Notes: generated from the letters alone by a model not told the origin. A stretch of DNA of 64,000 nucleotides from Aurantiochytrium sp. KH105 (GCA_003116975.1 BGKB01000225.1:1-64000); one strand, 5' to 3'. Positions 40,067-50,520 are shown, counted from the stretch's first letter. Made by a program: numbers and translations.

Positions 40067-43000
40067 ACCCCTTTTGAAACAATTGTATTCCTTTTGCATC
40101 CTTGCTCATCGCTCAAGAGAAGCTCGACATTGAATCTGATCGTATGCTGTATGAAGGGTCCCACTTTGACATTTCTTGAATTCCCCGCGCCACAAGAGCC
40201 TCTCTTAGGTTCAAAGTGATGAGTTGCACAGGTGCAAGTGGACAAAACAATGGGTCTTGGTAAGCAAAAATTATCTCGCCAATTTGCAGCATCTGATCCT
40301 TGACGGATTTTATGAGCCGAGGCATATTTTAGAAGTCCTTTGCCAAGGTTTGCGGCACGATGTGAGTGGCTGAAGGCATGTTGCGCATCCGAGACACGCT
40401 TAAAGACCTCTGCAGATCAGAAGCTAGCGCGAATCCAATCATAGCAGCAGCAGCAGCAGCAGCAAAAGCGACACAAGACAGCGGCAGTAGAAATAGTAAA
40501 AGGATGTCTCTTGCTTGACTTCAATAGATGGATGATCCAGGAAGTGATCCTCTCTGGGAATGCTAGACCAGCTCGGAAGCTCATCATACCAAGGCCTAAC
40601 GGTCATGACACGTAGTGGCTGAGCGATGACTATCAGGCATGCTCGTCGTGTGCCTGAAGAATGTTGCTTGCACACTTTGACTTTGAATGCATCTGTGTCC
40701 TTTCTATCTGAAGCTTCGAGAGATCTTGTCGTGGCCTCCACATTAAATTAAAAATGCGCTGACGCAACAAGAAGGAAAGATGCGTCAACGATCTGCAAAC
40801 AGAAGTGGATCAATTTGGCAAATGTATTCTTTTTGATCTGGTCTATGTCACTTTACACGGGAGTTCACTATGTGATCGAGCCAAAATGGAAGAAGATCAC
40901 TAATCGCTAGATGTGGGACAACAAGTTTGCACAAGCAACAACAAACAAGGTACTCATAATTTTTCGTTGACAAGCAGTCCCTGAAAGGGCAGCCTCATTT
41001 GCATAAGATGAAAAGTTATGGCGCCGTCTGTTGCCCATGCTCCGTGCACCATATAAGACTTTCCACAAAGGCTCTTTGCAACCCCACTTCTTCATTTCCC
41101 CTCTGTCCGCACGAGAACGGTACAACTAAGTCAGAAAAGGTTCAGTGCCGCGGGTGATGACGCAAACCAGAAAGTCCTCCGCTGTCCCCCGTAAGGTGTG
41201 CAAATCCGGCAGGTCCCATCTTACTTGACCCAGTGTTCGCGCTAGGACGGGGCGAGATACGGACTTTCGCCGCTGTTTGCGACGCCGCTTTAGGCAGGAC
41301 CTCGCGTCGTAGTCACCTCAACTCCCTGCCAAATCGTCGAATCGAATCGAATCAAATCAAATCAAATCAAAGCTAGGCAAATCAGATCAAAGAATCCAGA
41401 GCAAACCAAACCGAGGCCGCGGCCCTCGCCATCCTGGCTCTCGCAAGAGCTCGGGGGCACCCCGAAGGACGAACCGCCCTGCCCCGCGCGCGACAGAAAC
41501 GGCGAGACGCAGCTTCCCCGCCCTCGTTCACAATGGGGACGAAGGCACTTCTGTGGTGGCCTCGCCGGCGACCGCGAGCGCGTCGTAGACTGCGGTCTCG
41601 AGGAGGTGAGGGAACATGGCGAGCGCGATGGAGAGCGAAAAGTCGAAGGCACCTTCGGGTCTATGGTCGGCGATAATCAGCGGATGCGTGGCAGCAGTGA
41701 GTTAGTTACGCGTTGAAGATGGTGGGTGTACCACGTGTGTGTGCAGCCTTGACGAGCGGCGTGTGATGTGGCTGCAAGGATGGCTGTGGACGGATGTATT
41801 TTGCTGCGAGCGAGCGAGCGTGCGTGCGTGCGTGCGTGCGTGTGAGCGAGCGCGCACACATCGCTCTTCATCATCTTCCCCTTCCTCTACTTCTCCTTCT
41901 TCATCTTCCGGCTTCTGCTCAGCCGCCGCTTGTTCGGATCATCCTCGACCCTTGACAGACCAACCGACCGACCTGCACCAACCGACCGGCCGGCCCGATC
42001 GACCAAGACGCGCAACGCTGTGAGGCCACTCCGTCCTGACAGAGCGAGCCGTGCCTTCCGCAGTCGCCAGGGCTCTTCTCAGGTCGGTCCCCTGCGAGCC
42101 CTGGCGCGCTGCAGCTTCTTCACTGCCGCCACACCGAGATCAAGGGTTTAGTTTGTAGCGCAGTCAGCCGCCGCAGCCGAGCCCCGTCGCGCCGCGCCAA
42201 GGCCGGAGAAGGAGAGAAAAAAGGAAGCCCGTCTCGACTCTGGTGTCCGCTGGCCCTGGCGGATGTCGGCTTGCTCATTCTGCTCGCCGCCTGATCAAAG
42301 TGCGATTCCTCGCCCGCTCGCTCGCGTCTTTGCTTGCTTCTTGCTTGCTTGCTTTCTTGCTTTCGTCTGCCAGCTTGTTCTCTTGCGTCGGTGTCGATCT
42401 GGCGACCCTGGCGGTGGTAGAGTCATACTGTCTGCCATGGCTGCTGCTACAAAATGAGAAAACCAGAAAACAAAGAAGGAAAAGTAGAAAAGAAAGAAGC
42501 AGAAAAGCGCAGAAAAGCAGGAAAAAGGGGAAAGGCCTCTGTTCGTTCGCTGCTTTCGCCGTCTCGCTGCGCGCGAAGAGGCGGGGCAGCGCGTGCCGGC
42601 AGCAAAGCCGGAGTCGAGTCGAGTCGCGTCGCGTCGCGCCGCGGCCTCGGAGCGGAGCCCGGCGTCTGGCCCAGCCAGCCAGCGAGCCCCGCGCGAGCGA
42701 GCGAGCGAGCGAGCGAGGCACGCGCGCGCGCGCAGGCACGCCGCAGGCAGGCTCGCAGCCGGCCAAGGAGGAGGAGCCGAGCGTCTGCGCAGCGGGAGCG
42801 ACGCGCACGAGGGAGGCGTCATCCATCGGCGCCAGCAGAGCAGAGCAGAGCGGAGCAGAGCGGAGCGGAGCAGAGCGGAGCGGAGCAGGGCAGCGCGAGG
42901 GCGGCCGCGAGAGGCGGGCCCCGGCGACGCGCCGAGGACGAGGAGAGGAGCGCGGCAGCGCCGCTTGCAGCAAGAGCGCGGTGGGTGGAGCGGGTTGAGT

Positions 43001-43242
43001 TGAGTTGAGTTGAGTCTCGGCTCCGCTCGCTCGCCGAGCCAGCCAGCAAGCCAGCTGGCAGCGAGGTCCGCTCGCTTCAGCGGCAAGGTCGGCGCAGCAA
43101 AGTGCGACGAAGCGATAAATAGCGCGGGGCAGCTCAGCAAAGGTTTGCCAGCTCAGCCAAGCCAAGCCAAGCCAAGCCAAGCCAAGCCAAGCCAAGCTAA
43201 GCCAAGCCGAGCGCAGCAAATAAAAAAACACATTCGCCCAAG
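40067..43242. other. 3.2-kb intergenic region, repeat-rich toward squalene synthase
   Basis: The left third (40070-41130) is AT-richer. Minus-strand frames at 40113-40325 and 40439-40741 have mixed composition and could be remnants of a gene, but I cannot join them by plausible splice sites. A CAG run lies at 40442-40464. AATCAAATC words occur at 41339-41370. The right part holds GAGC/GTGC repeats (41808-41843), CTTG repeats (42330-42362), GAGC (42694-42718), AGAGC/GGAGC (42836-42892), GAGTT (42992-43013) and CAAGC pentamers (43152-43207). ORFs in the repeat zone are Arg/Ala/Ser-rich on both strands and are rejected. Confidence 0.5.
43152..43207 (+). repeat. CAAGC pentanucleotide array immediately upstream of squalene synthase
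   Basis: About ten near-perfect copies of a GCCAA/CAAGC pentamer end 35 bp before the squalene synthase ATG, so they are probably in its 5' UTR or core promoter. A similar array occurs at 28476-28500. Confidence 0.85.
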
Positions 43243-44796
43243 ATGATGTCCATGGTCACATTCTCGCTCGAGGTGCTCATCTGCTTCGTGCTGGTGGACT
43301 TCCTCGTGGCGTCGCAGTGGGGATCGCTCATTGCCGCCTTCACCACCTTCCTCTTCATCCTCTCTCAGCTCGACGTCCTCTCCACGTCGCGCAAGGAGGA
43401 CAAGAAGCAAGGCGGCTATGGTCAAATCCAGGAAATCAAGCACCCCCTCATCCAGATGCTCCGTCCCTCGGAGCTCTACGCCGTCATGCGCTACAAGACG
43501 GGCGCCTTTTCTCGGCCATCGTACCTTGGCGCCGGCCTCGAGGGCCTCAACCTCGACAAGGACCACATCGAGTTCTGCTCCGTCAAGCTCAAGCAGGTGA
43601 GCCGCTCCTTTGCCACCGTGATCACCTTTCTCCCCAACACCAGCGAGGCCCCCATTCGCCTCGCTGTTGGTATCTTTTACATTGTCCTCCGCGCACTCGA
43701 TACCGTCGAAGACGACATGAACCTCGCCAACTTTGACAGCTATGTCCTCGACGAGGACAAGACCGACGTTGGTGACGCCCGCCTCGCTGCGAAGGAGCGC
43801 CTTCTCCGCCAGTTCGCCACGCGTCTCCGCGACTCTGTCGAGGGCGCTGCGCACAAGCACCAGCCTCTGGCTGGCTTTGGCGAGGGTGCCGAGCGCGAGC
43901 TCGTTGAAAACATGGAAGCCGTTGTCTACAGCATGTCCGTCCTGCCTCCCAAGCTCCAGGAAGTCATTTACGACATCACCGACGAAATGGCCGTCGGTAT
44001 GGCCGAATTCGCTTCGCGGGATCTCAAAAACGGTACCGAGGACGAAAAGGACTTTGAGCATTACTGCCACACCGTTGCCGGCACCGTTGGCGACGGTCTC
44101 ACGCGCATCTTCGCCGCCGGCGGCTATTGCCCCGCGGACCTTGTCAACCGCCGCGACCTTTGGGACTCCATGGGCAGCTTTCTCCAGCGCACCAACATTA
44201 TCCGCGACTACCTCGAGGACCTCGTCGATGGCCGCGCCTGGTGGCCGCGCTCCGTCTGGGAGCTCTACGTCCCCAAGGACTCCTCCGAGTTCGCCCGCTC
44301 CAAGTCCCTTTCCCGACTTGCTGACACCGCGTCAATTGAGTCCGGCCAGAGCACGAGCTGTCTGAACCACATGATCGCCGATGCCCTGGAGCGCGTCAAC
44401 CATTGTCTTCAGTACTTGGAGAACTTTGACGACCCAGACATTGTCTCCTTTTGTGCTCTGCCCCAGGTTATGGCCATCGCAACGCTTTCTGTCTGCTTTG
44501 ATAACCCCAAGGTTTTTCAAGGCGTCGTCAAGATCCGCAAGGGCCAGGCTGCGCGCATTATGCTTGACCTCAGCCCCATGGAGCATCCCGATATCCGTGA
44601 CCTTCAAAGCAATTACCTCGACTGGTTTGCGCGTTGCACTCGCGAAATCCAGCAAAAGGCCCAGCGCGCATCGCGTCTCGACCCTCAGGCACAGCGCGTC
44701 GACACCATCTGTAGCAAGATCGTCAAGGTTGTCGACGCCAAGCTTCAGTGTCTGCAAGAATCCTCGACCCCTCTTGGCCGTCCCCACGCCGACTAA
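43243..44796 (+). CDS. SQS: Squalene synthase (farnesyl-diphosphate farnesyltransferase)
   Basis: A 517-residue enzyme that condenses two farnesyl diphosphates to squalene, the first committed step of sterol synthesis. Clear motifs: VSRSFA (about 120), YIVLRALDTVEDDM with the first Asp-rich motif (about 145-160), HYCHTVAGTVGDGL (about 270), LQRTNIIRDYLEDLVDGRAW with the second Asp-rich motif (about 313-332) and YVPKD. The N-terminus has about 40 hydrophobic residues (FSLEVLICFVLVDFLVASQW and following), long enough for one or two membrane passes. The usual C-terminal transmembrane anchor is absent: the protein ends in a polar tail (TPLGRPHAD). Two ATGs lie in tandem (43243, 43246). It converges on the AGC kinase gene 188 bp downstream. 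Confidence 0.97.
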   Translation: MMSMVTFSLEVLICFVLVDFLVASQWGSLIAAFTTFLFILSQLDVLSTSRKEDKKQGGYGQIQEIKHPLIQMLRPSELYAVMRYKTGAFSRPSYLGAGLEGLNLDKDHIEFCSVKLKQVSRSFATVITFLPNTSEAPIRLAVGIFYIVLRALDTVEDDMNLANFDSYVLDEDKTDVGDARLAAKERLLRQFATRLRDSVEGAAHKHQPLAGFGEGAERELVENMEAVVYSMSVLPPKLQEVIYDITDEMAVGMAEFASRDLKNGTEDEKDFEHYCHTVAGTVGDGLTRIFAAGGYCPADLVNRRDLWDSMGSFLQRTNIIRDYLEDLVDGRAWWPRSVWELYVPKDSSEFARSKSLSRLADTASIESGQSTSCLNHMIADALERVNHCLQYLENFDDPDIVSFCALPQVMAIATLSVCFDNPKVFQGVVKIRKGQAARIMLDLSPMEHPDIRDLQSNYLDWFARCTREIQQKAQRASRLDPQAQRVDTICSKIVKVVDAKLQCLQESSTPLGRPHAD

Positions 44797-44984
44797 ACCA
44801 GCGAGGCAACTTTACCACCCACCCACCCACCCAGAACAACATTCAAGATCGTAAAATGTCTCCATTTCATGAATCAGTCGGAGCTTTGTCCTCCCAAGCG
44901 TGTGAATGCATTTTTCTTTTCTTACTATTTCTTCTTCTTCTTCTTGTTCTTGAAAAATCGTTTGCTTGTGCTTGAGCTTGAGCT

Positions 44985-46454
44985 TTAGGCAATAGCAATG
45001 GGAAGTTGTTTTGCACCAATGGAGCCGGATTTATACGAGACGGCGCGCGGCGATTGTGGCAGCTCCAAACGAGTATCGACGGATCGATGCACATCCCAGT
45101 TAGCAAAAGCTTGATCCAGGTCCTCGCTCGCTTCCGAACCTTCCCCGGACCGAGGTTGCGAGCCGCCCAAAAGTAAACGGACGTCAAGATGTGTCAAATC
45201 TGCATCAAAGTTTGCGACTTCGTCACGAAAGTTCTTTGAACGCCATGTCGCTTTGCCAGAGCTCACCGCGATCGGGGCTGGATATCCGCGTGCGCGCAGT
45301 CGCGACCAGTCAATCCCTGCGAAAAAGGGGTGCATGTACAATTCATTTACATTTTGGCATCCAAGCCGTCGAGTCGGGGCCCGTTGCAGCAGCGAATGAA
45401 TGAGGCCACGCGCTGTTCTTGACAAACGCACATTGGAGGGGAAGCGAACTTGCTCGACATTGAGAATCCGCCGAAAAGTCAAGATCTCGTTCACCTGCGC
45501 AAAAGGTGTCTCGCCTACGAGCAAGTCATACAGCATTACACCATAGCTCCACCAGTCCGCGGCCCGTCCGTACTCACGAATTGGGCTTCGCCATCGTTGT
45601 GTACGATGGCACAAAAGTACTTCGGGCGCCATGTAAGGCGCGCTTCCGCAAACAGTTCGCGCTCCCATAAAAGCGCCCACGCCAACTCGCGATAGCCCAA
45701 AGTCGGCCAACTTTACATGTCCCGTTGCGTCGAGCAACATATTCTCGCACTTGAGATCGCGATACGCCACGCTACGTCTGTGCAGATATGCCAAAGCGTC
45801 CAGCACTTGAGCCGCATATAAGCGTGCAGTGTCTTCCGAGAAACGTGTAAGCCGGCGAAGATGAAAATACACCTCGCCGCCGGGACAATATTCGCTGACC
45901 AGGCATACTTGCGAAGCGGTCTGAAAGGCGCACTTGAGCTTGAGCACGAAGGGGTGTGACCCGCATTCCATCATGACTCGGCGCTCCGTCAATGTGTGCC
46001 GGATTTGTCCTCGCGCGTGAAGCGATTCCTTGTCCATCACTTTGATTGCCACGAGCTCATCGTTCTTCTCGTCGCCACGCGAGTCCTGCGCGCGCCGTCC
46101 AATGTACACCTGACCAAAGGAACCTCGGCCAAGCATGCATGCAACTTCGAAGCCGCCCAAATTCACAGTTGAGAACGGCCGTGCCTTGCGTGTAACCCAA
46201 AGCGAACGCAGACTTAGTCGCGGTCGCTGCAGCCGACGGCGCGTGGCCGCCAACGCCGTCGCATACTGTTCGAGCTTGTAAAGTCTCGAGGTCTCCTTCG
46301 CGCTTCCCAGACTGGTGTGCTTGCCCTGCTCGTGGAGGCTCACGTGCACTTTCGTGAGCGGCGCCATCTTCCTTGCGCCTTTCTTTGCCTTACGGCAAAT
46401 TTCTGGTTCTTCGAGTCGTAAAACTGGGCTCTCCCTTTTCGGGTTTTGCCTCAT
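44985..46454 (-). CDS. AGC-family Ser/Thr protein kinase
   Basis: 489 residues from ATG 46454; a second in-frame ATG at 46367 is also possible. The kinase core starts near residue 100: FEVACMLGRGSFGQVYIGRR, VAIKVMDK, a regulatory Glu in the alpha-C region (TERRVMME), YRDLKCENMLLD (about 230), LADFGLSRVG (about 249), TVCGSAPYMAPE (about 270), ADWWSYGVMLYDLLVGETPF. The T-loop Thr and the APE sequence match PKA/AKT/S6K-type AGC kinases. After the core comes HPFFAGIDWSRL and NFDADLTHLDV, which look like an AGC tail, but I do not see a clear hydrophobic F-x-x-F motif. It should be active; the upstream signal is unknown. Confidence 0.93.
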   Translation of the reverse strand: MRQNPKRESPVLRLEEPEICRKAKKGARKMAPLTKVHVSLHEQGKHTSLGSAKETSRLYKLEQYATALAATRRRLQRPRLSLRSLWVTRKARPFSTVNLGGFEVACMLGRGSFGQVYIGRRAQDSRGDEKNDELVAIKVMDKESLHARGQIRHTLTERRVMMECGSHPFVLKLKCAFQTASQVCLVSEYCPGGEVYFHLRRLTRFSEDTARLYAAQVLDALAYLHRRSVAYRDLKCENMLLDATGHVKLADFGLSRVGVGAFMGARTVCGSAPYMAPEVLLCHRTQRWRSPIREYGRAADWWSYGVMLYDLLVGETPFAQVNEILTFRRILNVEQVRFPSNVRLSRTARGLIHSLLQRAPTRRLGCQNVNELYMHPFFAGIDWSRLRARGYPAPIAVSSGKATWRSKNFRDEVANFDADLTHLDVRLLLGGSQPRSGEGSEASEDLDQAFANWDVHRSVDTRLELPQSPRAVSYKSGSIGAKQLPIAIA

Positions 46455-47325
46455 CGTGAGGCCACGCGTCGCGCGTCGCGCGAGGCGCGAGGCGAGAGGC
46501 GAGGCGCGAGGCTGGCTTTCACGATTGACCGGCCGCTCGCGAGCATCTGAGAGCGAGACCGGCGCCGCCCGAGGGCCGAGCCAAAGTCTCTAAGAACTGC
46601 CAGGAGCCGGGCTGGGCCCCGACTCGTGGGACGACATCTGCTTGTACTTTACTACTATACACATTGTTCGCATTGTACACTGGCCCTACGACGGGAGCAA
46701 GCAAGCAAGCAAGCAAAAGCAGACTGGACGACAGACAACTCACGGTGGTAGTAGGCTATAGACGGACGAACAAACGGCAAAGGGTCGCACACACCGGAAG
46801 CGGCGAGCCCGTGAGAGGCGGATCATTGACCAACGTCGACAACTTCCTTAGCGTGCCTGCCTGCCTTCCTGCTAGCGAGATTGGCGGATCGAGCAAGAGG
46901 CGGATCACTACCCCTTTTCGTTCGAGATCGCTCGGACGAGTGCCTGATTGCCTGCCTGCTTGGTGATGGACGCTACGAGGAGGATTTGACTTATTTGAGG
47001 GAAGAATAAAAAAAAGCCGGAATGCGCGGTGGTCGGTGAGTGCGCCAGGAAGAAGCCAGCAACTTTTTGTGTGGCGGCTCTGGATCGACCAGCAATCGTT
47101 TCGTTCGAGCTCAACTTGAAGAGCTCGTTTTCAAATGTCCGGCCTTACCTACGTCTTTCGATAGTCACGCGACCTGCGCCGTGATTGATTTTGTATTTTT
47201 AGTTTGAACTAGTGACTGCTTTTTGAGAATTCCGCAAATCACTGGCAGCCCAAGCAAGAAACAGATCGAATGACTTTGCATATTTTGTTACTGCAAAGTA
47301 GGAGTAGGCAATTTCTTTTATTTTT
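46455..47325. other. Intergenic region upstream of the AGC kinase
   Basis: 871 bp between the kinase start and the end of the Tubby-like gene, both on the minus strand. It has GGCGAGGCGCGAG-type repeats next to the kinase start (46480-46512) and an AAGC tetranucleotide run (46698-46717). No gene is supported. Confidence 0.5.
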
Positions 47326-49165
47326 TCAGGTGACAAGTCGCTTTGACGTAAAGGCAGAGACGGCAATAGCCATGGCTTGGAAAGGCGAGATCGGATGGCG
47401 AAAGTCCAGCGAGAAACGGTCCTTGAGCACCTTGCCAAAGCGCAGACAGACAGTGTCTGCTCCAAACTCCTCCTCCATTGTCTCATTTTGCGCTTGCGGC
47501 ACAAGCATAAAGTTCTTCTTGGAGGCCATCTTTACGCGCGAATTAAAATTGAGCGTCCACGCTTGAAGCTCCTCGTTCCATTGAGGCTTCAAGGTGTCAA
47601 ACTCGAGCAGTTCAGAGAGCTCCTCGGACTCTACCGCGCGATACTCGTCTCCTTTGCGAGCTTGCAGCTTTTGAATTAGATTCATATCCTGAGCATGTCG
47701 AGTTCGCGTTGTGCCCTTATAGCGATCGGCCAGCGAACGTCGCTGACCGCGCAAGCCTTGTTCGGGATCCCAGCGCGGAAGCACGGCCTTGAGGCTGTTA
47801 GGGACACGACCCAAGACATTGTGTTCGTACATGATGTAGCCCAGCTCATGGTGCCGTATCTTTCGCGTGGACGTTGGGTTCGAGACACGATAGTCATGCA
47901 CAGTGAGTGCGGTGCCTGCAAAGTTTTGTTCCATACAGCCCAGGTACCGTGACGACTCGGGGTGCATCGGAATGTCCTTGATGTCCCCATCGAGCTTAAT
48001 GTCTTGCGAATTGTGGAAGATGATGCGGCCTTTGCCGCTCCGTGGAAGCACAGCGCCGAGAAGAAATTTATTGTCTGACTCACGGAAAAAGTGAAGCGAG
48101 ATGATCTTCTCGCTGCGCCATCGCAGAATATAGCCATACACCATGTCCATGTGCTCGGGCGGCTCGTAGATTCTGCTTTTTTGTTTGTAAATAATGCTGC
48201 GCGCCTCGGAGGCGTCCTCGTCGCCCACGCCAAAGGCATCCTGTATTCTGGTTGCGGTGCGAAAGCGAATGCGATACGGACCGGCCTTTTGAGCCTCTTT
48301 AAGCATTTCCTCGATCCTCTCCAAACACAGACCTGCGCAAGATTCTCCATTGATGTTGACAAGGAAGTCACCAACGTGAATTTCGTTCGACCATGGCCGA
48401 TCCCCGTCACTCCCGCCAGCCGCACGCGGGCCTCCGTCGAGGAACTCGGAACGAGGGAGTTCGTCCACGACGGCCGACTTGCCCAGCCAGTCGTCATCAA
48501 AGGTTAGACCAGACTTGCCCGGAAGAAATTTCACTTCGTAAATCTCATCTGGGGGTGGTGGCAGCGGTGCAAAGGTTTGCGGGAACGGCCTTGCTGCTGG
48601 GGCCGCGATAGCTCGTTGACCTCCAGGCGAAGGTGGCTGGATGTTGACTAAAGATTTGACATTCATGAACGGATCGTACGAGTCCAAACGCGACCGGTCG
48701 CCTTCGTCATCGCTATCTTCGCCGAGAAACTCAGACGGGTCAACCAGACCTGTGCCGCATTGCGAGCAAGCTTCAATCTCAAGAGGACAGAGAGTCCCGC
48801 ACGAGGTGCAGTAAATCTCTTCGGGGATCGCCTCTTCCTCCTCATCGTCGTCGTCATCATCGTCATCGTCGTCGTCGTTGTCGGCTTCTCCACCGCTGAT
48901 GCCGCGGTCGGCACTGGCGGCTTGCTCGATGCCCACGAGGTCATCTGTTTCAACGAGTTGACCATCGCTCCGTCGTCCCTTNGCCCGCGCCCTCGCCCGC
49001 GCCCGCGCCGCCCGCGCCGCCCGCGCCGCCCGCGGCGGCTCGCGCGGCGGGATGGCGCGGCGGCGGCGCCTGCGAGCCCGCGCCGAAGGCGCCGCGCGGG
49101 GCGGCCGCAGAGGCCGCGGCGGCGCCGCCCAGCAGGCCGCCCTCCTCGTCGCTGTCGCTGTCCAT
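47326..49165 (-). CDS. Zinc-ribbon / PDZ / Tubby-domain protein (frame broken by an N)
   Basis: From ATG 49165 (MDSDSDEEGGLLGG) to stop 47326 the length is one base over a multiple of three, and the frame changes exactly at the N at 48982, so the N must hide an indel. The order is an acidic then Ala/Gly-rich N-terminus; a poly-Asp/Glu run; a four-Cys zinc ribbon (YCTSCGTLCP with CSQCG, about residues 115-140); a PDZ domain (about 205-300: VKFLPGKSGLTF, VGDFLVNINGESCAG); and a Tubby C-terminal domain (about 330-613: HHELGYIMYEHNVLG, LQAWTLNFNSRVKMASKKNF, DRFSLDFRHPISPFQAMAIA). Tubby domains bind PI(4,5)P2 and, in animals, deliver cargo to cilia. PDZ plus Tubby is not a standard combination. 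The gene shares a 158-bp promoter with Dad1. Confidence 0.85.
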
Positions 49166-49323
49166 GGCGCCGCTCCCGCCTCCGCGACACACCGCGGCGC
49201 TCGAGGCGCGCGAATCCAAATCTGAATCCAGGTCTGCAAATCCAAATCTGCCTCGCCCGCGCTCGCCTCCCGCGCCGACCTCGCCCACCTCGAGCTCGAG
49301 CTCGACGCCGCGGCGGAGGAGGG
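49166..49323. promoter_or_regulatory. 158-bp divergent promoter with AATCCAAATC words
   Basis: Only 158 bp separate the Tubby-like ATG (-) and the Dad1 ATG (+). Two AATCCAAATCT/CAAATCCAAATCTG words lie at about 49209-49247, resembling the ATTCAAATC cluster at 17474-17560. A CGAGCTCGAGCTCGA near-palindrome lies at about 49290-49306. Confidence 0.55.
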
Positions 49324-49863
49324 ATGGACGCCGACAAGCGCGCGGACGCGGACGCCTTCCGGACGGAGCGCGACCATCTCCTCGGAGAGATCGTCCAGGT
49401 GCGTGAGGAGAGAGTCGAGGAAAGGGCGCAACCGTCGAGGCGGAGACGGAGACGGAGACGGCGCGCGAGGGCGGCGTGCTCCTGGGGTCGTTGGGGGACG
49501 AAGGGGGAGATGAGCGGCCGCGGCGCGGAGAAAGCGTGTGCGGGCGGATGCGGAAAAGGGGGTGCAGGTGGATTTTGGGCGGAAAGAGGAAATGGTGGAG
49601 ATGGAGGCGATGCGGCAGACGCTTTGGCGAGACGGCGAGCGACGGGTGAGGGCTTGGCGCAGAAGGGATGTACTGACGATGATTTGCAAACGCGTACACT
49701 TTGCTTCGTGTTATACAATGATGATGATCTCCAACAGGGATTGCGCGACGCCACGTCCGAGATGCGCAAGCTGAACCGTAACATGGAGCATGTTGTTGAG
49801 ATCGGCAAGGGTTTCGAGCGTTCTGCCGTGCTCTGGGAGGCTTTCTGCAAGGATCTCAAATAA
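49324..49863 (+). CDS. DAD1: DASH/Dam1 complex subunit Dad1, two exons
   Basis: The coding sequence joins 49324..49398 and 49738..49863, giving a 66-residue protein. Exon 1 encodes FRTERDHLLGEIVQ and exon 2 begins GLRDATSEMRKLNRNMEHVV and ends EIGKGFERSAVLWEAFCKDL. These match Dad1 of fungi: the E-R-x-x-L-I-x-E-I start, the LNRNLE-V core and the VGKEFE...LW..FY end, with the normal very short length. The intron (339 nt) has GTGCGT and CAACAG borders and phase 0. Dad1 is a helix of the Dam1/DASH ring that couples kinetochores to depolymerising microtubules. The single-frame ORF in this place is different and spurious. Confidence 0.9.
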   Translation: MDADKRADADAFRTERDHLLGEIVQVREERVEERAQPSRRRRRRRRRARAACSWGRWGTKGEMSGRGAEKACAGGCGKGGAGGFWAERGNGGDGGDAADALARRRATGEGLAQKGCTDDDLQTRTLCFVLYNDDDLQQGLRDATSEMRKLNRNMEHVVEIGKGFERSAVLWEAFCKDLK

Positions 49864-50520
49864 TCTACTCTTCTCTTTCTCAAGGCTAGAAAACCCGAAA
49901 CTGTATAAATGCTCCGAGAAGGTGTAGACTTCGCATCATCCTTACAGTATACAGTCGTGGCCTCTCACTACGATGAGAGGTCACCGTTCTAATTATCAAA
50001 CGTTCCTCCCCGGCCCGCGTGTCGCGAGCTTGCTTGTTTGCTTGCTAGCTTGTTGCTTGCTAGCTTGTCTGCTTGCTAGCTTGTCTGCTTGTTTATGCGT
50101 TCCTCCTTGGCACGGCTCGCGCTGCTCCTGTTGCCGCTTGCTATGCTTTCGTTGGTCGCAACACGGTAAGATTCCTTCTCTCCTTCCACTATAGTATACC
50201 TAGTAAGTAGGCCTGGTATAACTCAACCACCACTTGAACGCAATGCAATCCAGTTCAACAATCCAGAGCAGGCAAGGCAAACGACCGGTACTGCAGCAGC
50301 AACCGCCGCCGCTCGCGGGCCCGCACGTGCGCGCGAGGACAGCGGGGAGAAGGGCGCGCCGCGGGAGGGTGAGCAGAAGCCCCGCGCAGCGCCTGAGCGA
50401 GTCGCGCGCCGCACAACTTCGAGAGGGCGGAGCGTGCAGCGAGCAAGCCGGCGAGCTCGTTGGCAAAGCACGTCGCGCGTCCGTGGTGTGGCGTAGCGTG
50501 GCGTATCTTGACCGGAGAGG
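49864..50520. repeat. Intergenic region with GCTTG/GCTAG repeats
   Basis: 657 bp upstream of the RCC2-like gene. Imperfect repeats of CTTGCTTG, GCTAGCTTG and GTCTGCTTG fill about 50028-50095. The rest has short GC-rich ORFs on both strands that I reject. It is presumably the promoter and 5' UTR of the RCC2-like gene. Confidence 0.55.

Noticed and set aside
40113..40741. Minus-strand frames of about 70 and 100 codons
   Set aside because: Composition is mildly protein-like, but I found no splice path joining them and no family; noted only as a possible gene remnant.
42275..43231. 318-codon minus-strand ORF upstream of squalene synthase
   Set aside because: It is a translation of repeat arrays (Ser/Leu/Ala-rich runs such as LGLAWLGLAW) and not a protein family.
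48760..49863. 367-codon plus-strand ORF across the Dad1 gene
   Set aside because: It is antisense to the Tubby-like gene, runs through an N and a repeat, and only by chance includes the Dad1 second exon in frame.
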